Positions 10,825 through 20,905 of a DNA stretch of 64,000 nt are shown one piece after another. The stretch is from Aspidiotus rigidus. Lineage: Eukaryota; Arthropoda; Insecta; Hemiptera; Diaspididae. The position numbers were made by a program, and so were the translations under genes. The stretch is taken from NCBI GenBank assembly GCA_035079385.1, contig JAVHKY010000047.1:1922001-1986000 (forward strand). Reading direction: 5' to 3'. Position 1 is the stretch's first letter; every line of letters starts with the position of its first letter. The notes beneath the pieces were generated by a model. That model saw only the letters and a list, made by a program, of their open reading frames with translations. It did not search any database and had not been told where the DNA came from.

Positions 10825-11215
10825 GATGGTATGAGATTATACAAAGCAGATAATCATGATGACGAGTCATTGTAGGGTGTCTATAGGGTGGACAGTTCAG
10901 GAATTAATGGTAGTGTGATGAAATTATACAAAATCAATATAATGATCAGTACAAGTGACTCCAGTATGGCTCAGGTAAATATTGATGGCAATGTAATGAA
11001 ATTATACAAGACCCACATAGACAGGGACAGGTGGCGAGGAGTCTTGAATGATTTGTTTCGGAGGACCGGACCTATGAAACGATTTACATTCGTGGACCTG
11101 GTAAGAGGTGATCCCACTCTGGCGAGGGTAGAAATGTAATGTAGAGCAATGAGTGACTTTAAAATTATTTGAATATTAAGGGCAGTGCAGTGTTAAGAAA
11201 TTACACAAAGCCTGT
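10825..11215 (+). repeat. Degenerate direct repeats of about 75-85 bp
   Basis: The core GTGATGAAATTATACAAA recurs in altered form near 10830, 10915, 10993 and 11190, with ATTAATGG or ATTGATGG before it in two of the copies. Spacing is irregular, so this is an old array or a dispersed element fragment. It produces an 83-codon frame (10888-11139) with an internal peptide repeat VMKLYK, which is not taken as a gene. Confidence 0.4.
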
Positions 11216-11433
11216 GTGAAAATATGGAATGGTCAGAAGGAGAGACGGAATTCAATTGAGCACCAGGTCTCACTGAGACTTTTGTGTTAGTTATATGGAT
11301 AAATAAGTTATACTCACGGACCTCGTTGTTTAGACAATATGAACTGAATTCACGAATTAACATTTTATAAGCGACAAACTCAATTTCAATTTAACGAGAA
11401 CTTCACTGTAATCACGGAGGGTGGTGATCACTG

Positions 11434-11805
11434 ATGACGCACAAGTTGCGAAATGTATCGGAGCGCGGACAAGTTATTCCGTTGACAACGCATTTGTTAG
11501 TGTCGAAGATTGGTGGCGTTTCCGATATCTGCGGCAATTTCGTTTCATGTCGTGCGAACTGGACTCGGGAGATATCTGACAAAGGGTTCATTGCGGGGGG
11601 TTATAAAAGGTTCGCCGTATGCGGTCAAGAGGTTACTTTATCCGGTACAAGGTTTGCTAATTTACGGATAATGGATACAAACGGGAGTTTTGGGCCAGCT
11701 CTCAATATCGATAGTACATATCGAAAATATATTATATTCGATATATTTTTGACGGTTCCCCATCGACAATTTGGCGACAAAAACCGTCAGAAAAATGAAA
11801 ATTGA
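11434..11805 (+). CDS. Unassigned 123-residue open frame
   Basis: The frame runs from ATG at 11434 to TGA at 11805. It is less AT-biased than its surroundings and has balanced amino-acid use, which is why it is listed. I recognise no domain, signal peptide or membrane segment. There is no clear promoter, splice site or poly-A signal tied to it. It could be a single exon, a transposon fragment or chance. Confidence 0.2.
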   Translation: MTHKLRNVSERGQVIPLTTHLLVSKIGGVSDICGNFVSCRANWTREISDKGFIAGGYKRFAVCGQEVTLSGTRFANLRIMDTNGSFGPALNIDSTYRKYIIFDIFLTVPHRQFGDKNRQKNEN

Positions 11806-12027
11806 ATGGGAATCTTGAGTGGTTGCTGTCTGAATAGTAATTGACATTAAGATGTCCTCACCTAGATTTCTCATTACTCTCACGTTCGGGTTATTTCAAA
11901 GATTGTAAGTGGTAGTGAACTTTGTATTTTCTTAAGAATTCAATCCACAAGATAAGAGCTAAATTGTCAGGTGTCAACACATACAACCGGAATTGATCCG
12001 GTTCGCAAGTTTACGGTCGGAGGACAT

Positions 12028-12127
12028 ATCGAAGAAAAGCTCCACAATACTTGAAAAAGTAAGCTGGAGGGCAATTTACAAGAACCGCAGAAAAATAAAA
12101 TAAAACGGAAGCCGCGAGCGCGCTTTC
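12028..12127 (+). repeat. Inverted repeat arm at the 3' end of the minus-strand PLE
   Basis: This block of about 100 bp (containing GAGCGCGCTTTCG and AAGAACCGCAGAAAAATAAA) is the reverse complement of 13303-13402 with few mismatches. It lies in the 3' untranslated part of the PLE remnant. Confidence 0.8.
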
Positions 12128-13302
12128 GTTTAAACAACCATTCCCAAGCGTAAATGAAAAGCGACTCGACGAGATGGGAAAAAAGTACAGTCACAACGAC
12201 GGAGGAGAAGAAATCATGATTGAACTAGCGAAGTATGAGACTGTGAGTCATACTCGTAAACTAGTTCGACCAACCCCTCGTCCGGAATGTACCTGTTGAG
12301 TAGATTTATATTATCGCTGTTAAGATGACGAATTATTTCAATGTTTTCCAAAGCACGGCGTTTGAAGTAAGCCTTCTCTCTGTGGAGGAGGGTTTCTGAC
12401 CCCTCCCTGAAACCATCACCACTAGTTATAAGGTGGTCAGCAAGTGCGGATTCGCCCAAATTCCTTTCTTCCCAATCTTTTAGGTGCTCGGCCATTCTAA
12501 TTTTAATCTGACGACTAGTCTCGCCTACATACCTACATCCCATTACAGTCCCTGCAGGCTATTCTATAAACTCCGCTCTTTTCAAGGGGAGGGATAGGGT
12601 CCTTTGACCTGAATAACAGCCCTTTTATCGTCGTAGGATTATAAAACACCGGACGGAAACCGAAGGGGCGGAAGGCGCGACTCAATTTCGAGGAAAATTT
12701 ACCCAGGAAGGGGAGTTTAATGAAACGAGTCCTGCTATCGACAGAAGAGTCGCGGGGGAGGGAGGTAGTTGAATCAAGGCAATTCCGCGTGATCTTCCTT
12801 CGGACCATAAGGTCAATGTTCACGTTGACCTCATTCACTCTAGCCAAGTATTTCATAATATTGAGTTCTTTTTGGAAAGCTGTCTGGTTCAGCGGGATGC
12901 GGGTTAGTCGATGAATAAAACTATTAAACGCCGCGAACTTATGAGAAACAGGGCAGAATGACGAGCCGTGGACGACAATATCGGTCGAAGTATCTTTTCT
13001 ATATATTGAAAATTCGTGGACTCCATCTCTAACTGAGATGGTGAGATCCAAGAAGTTGATATTAGAACCTCCAACCTCTAAGGTAAATTTGATGGAGGGA
13101 TATTGAACATTAAGATACTTAAGAAACTCACCAAGGAGATCTTGGGGACCGGTCCACGCACATAGAACGTCATCTACATATCTGTACCAACAATGGACGT
13201 AATCCAGGAATACTTGGCCTGAGGTGAAGAGGTCAGCCTCAAATTTGGACATGAAGATCTCCGACACAAGGGAACCTAAAGGGGATCCGATGGGAATCGA
13301 AA
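12128..13302 (-). pseudogene. Penelope-like element: C-terminal reverse transcriptase and GIY-YIG endonuclease
   Basis: On the minus strand, reading down from 13302, motif B-like IPIGSPLGSLVSE comes first, then the YRYVDDVLCAW catalytic block near 13175 and IKFTLEVGGSNINFLDLTIS near 13080. The thumb region follows. Near 12580 comes GVYRIACRDC and, in another frame from 12543, RYVGETSRQIKIRMAEH. These are the GVY and YVG halves of a GIY-YIG nuclease, with a downstream LENIEI glutamate and a NINLLN asparagine. This RT plus C-terminal GIY-YIG order is diagnostic of PLEs. The copy lacks the RT N-terminus, starting abruptly at 13302, and a small insertion near 12536 shifts the frame inside the nuclease. 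The stop is at 12214, followed by about 85 bp of 3' UTR before the inverted repeat arm. Confidence 0.88.
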
Positions 13303-13402
13303 GCGCGCTCGTGGCTTCCGTTTTATTCTATTTTTCTGCGGTTCTTGTAAATTGCCCTCCAACTTACTTTTTCAAGTATTGTGGAGCTTTTCTTCGACAT
13401 AC
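13303..13402 (+). repeat. Inverted repeat arm abutting the truncated 5' end of the PLE
   Basis: This is the reverse complement of 12028-12127 and is joined directly to the RT coding sequence, with no linker. PLEs often carry an inverted partial copy of their terminal sequence at the 5' end, and this is consistent with that structure. Confidence 0.75.
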
Positions 13403-16400
13403 AACCGGTTTCAGAAGTTTGCCGCCTAGACCGTCGTAAGTCTACCACATCCTCCATTTTTCATTCTCTTACTGACTCCTTGTCTTCATACAGAAAGGGT
13501 CACTCTTCTGAATAGCCCTTACATTTTCAAACAAAGTGCACAAATACTTGAGCGTCTCATGATTGAGTCCCGCTACGGCAGCTCGGATCTAATCGCATTT
13601 CCCCTTAAAACCTTTAGGGTCAGTTTTACCAGAGTGCTAATCCTAACTCAAATCGCCAAAATCGGCCACTTTATTGGCTAAATCGGAGCTTAAGCTGTCA
13701 CGTGACTTTAAGCGTTGTTAGTAAAAAACTGGCCCTTATAGATCTGCACTGAATTGATATTTTGACATTGCTCAGCTGCATCTATCAGCAAAGAATCGAT
13801 AAAACCTGATATCAAATTAAATCTAGCACATGCCAAGTTTATGTTACTCATCCCTACAACAACATCATAAGGACTAAAGCTCGTTAAACTTGCAGAAGCA
13901 AACTAATAAATTTCTTCTGCGCCGAAGTTAAGTGTCACACCAAAATTGAGCGGGTACGATTTTCTACAGATGGGATAACATGGCTATTTTCCATACATGA
14001 GAGTGAAGTAAGCAATTTCCTTGTAACTTTGTAAGGCAAGCTGAAACCAAGGTTTACAAATATACTAGAGAAAATTGCTCTCTTTACTTTAATGCAGGAA
14101 AAGTACAAAGTTATGGACGCTGGGTTTTCAGAACGATCCTTCCGGGTCCATCTTTAAGTATCACCATCGAGGCAAAAACTGCACCTGCTCAAAAAAAAAA
14201 AAGGCGTACTTCTAACAGGCATTCACCTCCATATTAGGAGGAAGACGTTTAACAAAATTGGTACGTTTTTCGCTATTTTTTATGGACCAGAACCTACAAG
14301 ATTAAACTCCGATTACTCACGTATCGTCTTCTTTCAAATAGAATCCGAACATTATGTATACACATTTCAGGGCTGAGGTACTAATAAAGTATTCAACACT
14401 CGAAGCGAACGCGGTTACACCCAACAGGTATAGATATAAGCGAATCGTGGAGTATTCGAGGAAAACATTTATCTGATACGTACGTCTTCAGAATTTGTAA
14501 CCATTTGAAAGTTGAAATGTAAAGAAAAACACTTGATTACCTGTATAACCTCATTATCTATACTCCTACAGTATATAAGTCTGTCTCTCTTGTGCCCCTA
14601 TAACCGTATCTATCTCGACAGCCGGGCACATAAAATTATTGGCAGTCTCGTCATTTGGAACCGAAACAAAATAGGCAGTGACAAAATCACGACTCGATAA
14701 GACCATCGCACCAACTTAAGCCATTTATCGGTATTCAAAAGGTATTAAAATGAAGCAGGAACATTGTATAAATTAAGCATGCGGAAAATACGTGCACACT
14801 TCAAACTGTATATAAAATACAAGGTTGCGTTTCAACGAATACCCATACGAATACATACGTGGACGTACTACAGTGTTTTCAGCGTGAATACTGTCGTCGT
14901 ATACCGGTATTTACAAATGGATAAGAAAAAAAAATAACGCACGCATTGAGCGAAATATTTTCCCGTTCTGCGTAATTCCTATATAACGATAGCAATTATG
15001 GGTTTATGGCTAGCATTGACACCCTCTTGCGAGACAGTACGTATGTACGACAAAAACATTCCACAAACGATTCACGATGACTCGTTCCACCAGTTCGCCG
15101 CAATAAACAACAGAAACCAGAACGAGTTCAAAAAGGTAAAGAGAATACATATTATATACGATTCCTCTTGCAGACACGAAACTGGTCTTCCTGAATAATA
15201 ATAATGGATCCAGTTCCAATTCACGCAACGTCATTTAATTACGATCAATTAATCGCTTTCTGACGGGTTATTCGCAGTATCGATGTAGACTGTGCAACAG
15301 TGAGTAATATTATTCGTATCGTGCTCAATCTACTATATATTTCATTGCGTTATATTGGGAACTCGCCAAAGAATACACGTAATTGCGCTACATCTTCCGT
15401 GTATAACGAGAGAAGTTTTTTACACTTTTCGAATACGAACAAAATACAGTGAATATTAATCGACGATAAGATATTTACATCAATTAACAAGACTCGTGGC
15501 TTTAGAAACAGAAAGTAGGCGTACAAGAGAGGAAATTTCTCAAGTTCTTCGTTGAGAATTCCTCGAACAGATGAAATTCGCTTCTTCAACTAATTCAGTC
15601 GATAAGTGCAGTGAATCTTCATCCGACGCCCCCGCCTCTCTTGTTACGACTTTCCGACACGAAGAAAATCTAGAGATCTGCAAAAATGCTACTACCACAA
15701 GATTGATTTTTGTAAGTTGCTCTCCTAAAAATTATAAAAAAGACTAGCGTAAACTGAAAATTTCAATGTATCTTCCTTTCAGCACATTCCTAATCCCACT
15801 AGATCTGATGCAAGTTGCAAGTTTCCAAAATCGATGAATTTAGGTTACCATGATACCCTAGGCAGTCCTTTATCACCGTGCCGTGCCGTCTCCTTGACAA
15901 TCGATAGATGAAAGTGGAGAAACAATATTGAAAGAAAAATGAAACTAGAACTAGGAAAACGGTACGTAAATCACAGTTTCATCTCGTAAGTCCGACTGTA
16001 AACGAGATTTTCCATGGATTCTATGAAATGAAAAACTTGAAACAAATGGTGACAAAAGAGAAAGAAAAATTGAGAATGATTAAGGTGACATCCAGCGACA
16101 AATCTTCAGAAGAATCGTCTTCCGACCAATCGAATCTCTAATACCCCTAATACCAGGTCAGTGAAGCAAAATCTCAACACTGTTCATCTGTAGCAGAAAT
16201 TTGTTCTATTCTCTAGTCAATCAATATCGTTGATTTTCTCTAATTGATTCATGGAGCTTGTAAGTGAACTTTCTAGGAATCCACCCTCACCAGCCAAAAA
16301 TTCACTTGTAGGAAATTTTGCGACGAGAATGCGAAAAGTCACGAGGCCAGCGTATGACACAAAAAGGAACGAAACTCGCATGAATTTGCTTCGTCGAGTT

Positions 16401-17080
16401 GTCAAATTCCATTGTATGTAGAAATAAGTACTGTGAACTCCGATGACGGGGGATTCATAAAAATATTTCATTACAAACAAAGAAACTCATATCAACGACA
16501 ATGAAGTGAGAATTCTGCTCACAAATGCAGAATTTCGCGTGCAAATTGATTAGGAAGACATTTCGTATTGAGCTTTCAAGTTTGACATCGGGATTGTAAA
16601 ATGTGTTCTTCATTCTTCCGTACTTGTAATAAAAATTACAGACAAGGTTTTTGTACCTACGATATCTGATTCTGTATTGTCTTCTAATTTATTTGGAGTA
16701 CAAGATGAGTATATAGTGCAAAGTATTCGTTCATGGGGCTCTCATCTCAAATTACAGATTCACTACGCTTTTCAATAGAAAAGTGCTCATTAATACGAAA
16801 GGGTGCATGTGAACTACCACGTTGATCCGAAAAATCTGCAATAAGTGCGAGATTTATTACAGTTCAAAGCATAACCTTCTTATTACCATCTGAAAATTGT
16901 GAATAAGAATTTATCTTCTAACAAGAAAATATGCCCTATACGGCTTTGAAATGACTTGATTTCGTCCTAGAGTAAATTATAGTATCGCCCAACTCATGAC
17001 GTCATCGGCCTGAAAACTTGACGTAGCTTGTGAGCTTATAGAAAGCTCCATGGCTCAAAACTTTAAATCTTTCCTCTTCT
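13403..17080. other. No recognised gene over 3.7 kb
   Basis: Mixed AT-rich sequence with only short frames on both strands. A hydrophobic 87-codon minus frame (16480-16217) has no recognisable domain. A TGACGTCA box lies near 17000 (ATGACGTCATCGG). The region could be intergenic or part of a long intron. Confidence 0.5.
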
Positions 17081-17309
17081 CTACAGCAGGTCAACCCCTA
17101 GTATTTGTAATTGGCCAATTGGCTCCTTCGCTCCTTTCCTACGCCTCCCACCACCACCAGTATTTCTCAGTCTAGTATAAGCCTATTATTCTGTAAATTT
17201 ATAACCAAGCTGACGTGCTCACTCGCTGCGCCCTCCTCTTAGACGGAGCATAAGCTCAGTAGGCTACATATTAGGCCAATTAGCTAAACAGGCTCACTCA
17301 CTCCAACCC
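17081..17309. repeat. Fragment of the CTAGTAT/TTAGGC dispersed repeat
   Basis: CAGTCTAGTATAAGCC, GTAGGCTACATATTAGGCC and GCTCACTCACTCC match the vocabulary of the repeats at 55.8 and 60.8 kb. The copy is diverged and its limits are approximate. Confidence 0.4.
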
Positions 17310-17580
17310 CTAAACTGAACAAGGTGGAAATCAAGAATAACAACAAACTGGTATCCTTGGATGCGACAAATATGTTTGGTACCATACCAAAGCCCTGCTA
17401 CGAAATAACAGATATCACGGGAACCCTGAAAAACGATGACGAGAAAAGGAGAGATTCAGATGCCGTTGCAAATTTTGCAATGGCAGCGGGAAAACCGGAA
17501 GTTCACCGACCTGTGACAAAAGAGGTACCTATAGAAGGAGAAGTAGGACGTGAATGCTCTTGCATTTGTGTGCGGGGAAC
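17310..17580 (+). pseudogene. Possible PLE reverse transcriptase motif A fragment
   Basis: The 139-codon frame beginning near 17324 opens with EIKNNNKLVSLDATNMFGTI, which resembles the PLE palm motif A (LVSLDVxNLFTNIP) containing the first catalytic aspartate. The rest of the frame does not match a known domain and runs into the minisatellite flank at about 17583. It may belong to the same lineage as the remnant at 6.1-8.5 kb. The call rests on one motif. Confidence 0.4.
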
Positions 17581-17582
17581 TA

Positions 17583-17619
17583 TTTCTGAAAATCGAAATT
17601 TTTCCAAGTCCCCCTCCTA
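17583..17619. repeat. Left flank: partial 45-bp minisatellite unit
   Basis: AATCGAAATTTTTCCAAGTC followed by CCCCTCCTA is one unit of the array seen at 6.8-8.2 kb. The unit is interrupted at 17620 by PLE sequence, and array sequence resumes at 20434. Confidence 0.75.
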
Positions 17620-17621
17620 CA

Positions 17622-18577
17622 GAATCGATACATTTTTGTATAAAATTACGGTCCTCCATAATGACGAGGATACTCAGAGGAGTAACACGAAAGCAGATGC
17701 AAAAGACCACACGATAATTGAAAACACGAGCGCTTTCGGCTAATCAGCCATTCTCGAAGTGTGGAAAGCAACTGAACCAAGCACCAACAAGAACAAGCGA
17801 CATCAAACGAGATCATGGCCGAAGCTACGAGTCATCGAAATGTGAATCATTCCCGTTGACTAATTCGATCAATCCTTCTTCAGGAATGTACCTGTTCAAA
17901 ACGGTAACGCTACTATTTCCTCAAGGACGAGACGTTTGAAGTATGAGTTTTCCCTATGAAAGAGGACTTCGGACTCCTCTTTAAAATTGTGACCACTTTC
18001 GATCAAATGATCAGCAAAGGCTGACTCCACCACTTTCTTTTTTTTTGTGTTCGTCAACTTTAATTTGGAGTTGACGGCTGGTCATCCCTAAATCCTATAG
18101 ACCCCTCCGCGCTCGGCCACTGGGACAGGGTCCTTTAGTTCGACGAAAAGGCTCTTAACAGTGTTAGCATTATAAAAAGCTCGACGAAAACTGAAGGGGC
18201 GGAGGATACGGCCCAACTGCGATGAAGACTTGCCCAGAAACAGGAGCTTAATCCACCGTCTCCTACCATCTTGGTGTAAATTCCGGGTGAGGGAGGTCAT
18301 AGAGTCAAGTCGTTTCCTTGTGAGCCTCCTACGAACCATAAGGTCAACATCGACCCTGACCTGATTCATTCTAGCCAGGTGCTTTATAGTCATTAATTCT
18401 TTCTGGAAAGCAGCTTGTCTCAATGGGATATGAATCAAGCGATGTACCAAGCTATTAAAAGTAGCAGCTTTGTGGGCAACAGGTGCGAAAGACGACCCGT
18501 AGATAGTAATATCGGTCGATGTGTTCTTTCTGTAAATACCAAATTGATGGACGCCGTCCTCAGTGACGGAAATAGTT
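17622..18577 (-). mobile_element. PLE, inverted 3' half (minus-strand arm)
   Basis: This segment is the reverse complement of the 3' part of the plus-strand PLE at about 19540-20432, at high identity. Its minus-strand frame (18450-18088) covers the RT thumb (RLIHIPLRQAAFQKEL, then FLGKSSSQLGRILRPF) and ends at GGVYRI of the GIY-YIG domain. A deletion of about 30 bp relative to the other arm removes the YVG half. The outer end includes about 50 bp (17622-17672) not present at the other end. The junction with the plus-strand copy is at about 18577, within the strand leading to FLDLSIS. Confidence 0.8.
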
Positions 18578-20432
18578 TATAACGGGGCCAACGTCGTGGC
18601 TGATCTCACGGTAATAATCGGCCCTGGTGTTAATATCCAGGAAAAATGCGCCAAAATGGTCCGTAACACTCCTCTTCCCAGCGTAAGTAATGCTGGGAAG
18701 GAATTGATTAAAGGCCTGAAGAGGAAGATTATGGAGGCTGGGTTAATTGTCACGAAAGCTGACAAAGGAAATGTCGTGGTGGTCATGGAAAAGTCTTCTT
18801 ACATTTCCAAGGTCCACGATGTGCTCAATCAATGCGCAGCTCAGGAGAATGCCAAGTTCAACTGTCCTAATTTTGTAAAAGAGGTTAGGTTTCTCGTTAA
18901 TAACAGTACATTCATCATTAAGAAACCTCTAACCAAGAAAGCAATTTTGGAACCTAACCCCGTTCCTCTCCTCCTTCACGGGCTACCAAAAGTTCAAAAG
19001 AAAGGAGTACCTATGCGACCCGTGGTCTCATTTGTCGCCTCTCCGACCTACTCCTTTGCAAAATTTCTCGATCGCTAGTTCAAATCTAGAGTGGAGTTCA
19101 AGTCTCCCCATTCTGTATTGAATTCATGTACCCTCGCCAACAATCTGAAGGATGTTTCCCTCCCTGAGGGTTCAATTTTATGTTCCTTCGATGTGGTGGG
19201 GCTATTTCCTAACATCTCAAAGGCTGTTACTATGCAGCGAATGGGCGAGTTACTTGTAAAATCTGGTGTCCCTCATGAGGAAATGGGCGAATTCTTTGAC
19301 CTATGGAGGGTCTGTTGGTGCCCAAACTTTCGTAAATGTAATGGTAAGGCTGGGTTCTCTTATTTTAGAACTAAATTTGAGGGCGACCTGTCCTCTTCAG
19401 GCCAGGTGTTTGTGAGTCAAGGTACGTTCACGACGTTTTACTCCTTCCCGAGTTTCTTGATTACTTAAACAGTCTTTACCCTTCCATAAAATTTACACTG
19501 GAAGTTGGTGGCTCCGTTATAAACTTTTTGGACTTGTCTATTTCCGTCACTGACAACGTTCATCAATTTGGTACTTACAGAAAGAACACATCGACCGATA
19601 TTACTATCCACGGGTCGTCTTTCGCACCTGTCTGGTACGTCGCTTGATTCATATCTCATTGAGTCAAGCCGCTTTCCAGAAAGAATTAATGACTATAAAG
19701 CACCTGGTTAGAGTCAATCAGGTCAGGGTCGATGTTGACCTTATGGTTCGTGGGAGGCTCACAAGGAAATGCCTTGACTCTACGACCTCCCTCCCCCCGA
19801 AATTTATACCGAGATGGTAGGAAACGGTGGATTAAGCTCCTGTTTCTGGGCAAGTCTTCATCGCAGTTGGGCCGTATCCTCCGCCCCTTCGGTTTTTGGC
19901 CAGCTTTCTATAATGCTAACACTGTTAAGAGCCTTTTGGTCGAACTAAAGGACCCTATCCTAAGGGCCGAGAGGGGAGGGGTTTTTAGGGTGGCTTGTGA
20001 AGATTGCCCTGGCATCTATGTAGGGATGACCAGCCGTCAACTCCAAATTAAAGTTGACGAACACAAAAAAAAAGAAAGTGCGGGAGTCAGCCTTTGCTGA
20101 TCATTTGATCGAAAGTGGTCACAATTTTAAAGAGGGGTCCGAAGACCTCTTTCATAGGTAAAACTCATACTTCAAACAGACGGCCCTTGAGGAAATAGTA
20201 GCGTTACCGTTACATTCCTGAAGAAGGATTGATCGAATTAGTCTACGGGAATGATTCACATTTCGATGACTCGTAGCTTCGGCCATGATCTCGTTTGATG
20301 TCGCTTGTTCTTATTGGTGCTGGGTTCAGTTGCTTTCCACACTTCAAGAATGGCTGATTAGCCGAAAGCGCTCGTGTTTTCAATTATCGTGCGGTCTTTT
20401 GCATCTTCTTTCGTGTTACTCTTCTGAGTATC
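18578..20432 (+). pseudogene. Penelope-like element, plus-strand copy (RT and GIY-YIG)
   Basis: The frame from 18563 begins with the PLE N-terminal block IVTKADKGNVVVVMEKSSY, then LPKVQKKGVPMRPVVSFVAS near 18990-19040, a stop at about 19078, and SFDVVGLFPNI (motif A) near 19180. Motif B is replaced by unrelated-looking sequence and a deletion has removed most of motif C, so the catalytic YVDD is not present. From 19480 other frames carry IKFTLEVGGS, FLDLSISV, the thumb, and near 19975-20045 GGVFRVACEDC and YVGMTSRQLQIKVDEH of the GIY-YIG nuclease. Several frameshifts and stops make it non-functional. The 3' UTR contains CCGAAAGCGCTCGTG near 20362, shared with the minus-strand PLE at 12.1 kb. 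Confidence 0.85.
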
Positions 20433-20433
20433 C

Positions 20434-20620
20434 ACGTCCCCCTCCTATCATAGTACAGCTCGGAAGTTGAAAGTCTTCCAAGTCCCCCTCCCATCATCTA
20501 CAGCTTGAAGTCGACATTTTTCTATGTGATCCCCTTTTATCATGTATAGCTCGACGTAGTTCCACGATTTACCGGACGGCGACCGGCGCCTATCATATAC
20601 ACTATACAGGTTCCAAGTCC
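20434..20620. repeat. Minisatellite units and diverged cap, right flank of the PLE
   Basis: About three diverged 45-bp units (CCCCCTCCTATCATAG, TCCAAGTCCCCCTCCC) are followed by CCGGACGGCGACCGGCG and ACAGGTTCC, the same order as the cap at 8171-8240. Together with 17583-17619 this is one element interrupted by the PLE. Confidence 0.65.
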
Positions 20621-20630
20621 TGTAACTTTA

Positions 20631-20650
20631 GGTTGATGACGTCATCAACC
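20631..20650. promoter_or_regulatory. Perfect 20-bp palindrome with a CRE core
   Basis: GGTTGATGACGTCATCAACC is its own reverse complement and contains TGACGTCA, the consensus site for CREB/ATF-type bZIP factors. It lies just beyond the minisatellite cap. Whether it is bound is unknown. Confidence 0.4.
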
Positions 20651-20779
20651 TCGGACTCGCTCGTGGTGATCTCCTGAAGATGCCCTCAAAAAAAGATAAA
20701 GCGGGTTCTCCGCTGAAAGTCCTTGCTATTATGAATAGTGCAGCTCAAAGAGCCCTCTTCCATCTTTTTTTATGGCTAG

Positions 20780-20905
20780 AAAACCGAAATTACTTGCAAG
20801 TCTCCTCGTATATATAATTCAAAGCGTCAACACTCTATCTTTTCCTTCTTTTCTTTTATATATAACTCGAAACTTAACATTTTGTCAAGTCCCTGTACTT
20901 TCACA
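20780..20905. repeat. Highly diverged minisatellite-like units
   Basis: ACCGAAATTACTTGCAAGTC, TCCTCGTATATATAATTCAA and TATATATAACTCGAAACTTA with TTTTGTCAAGTCCCTG follow the order of the 45-bp unit at low identity. Confidence 0.4.
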
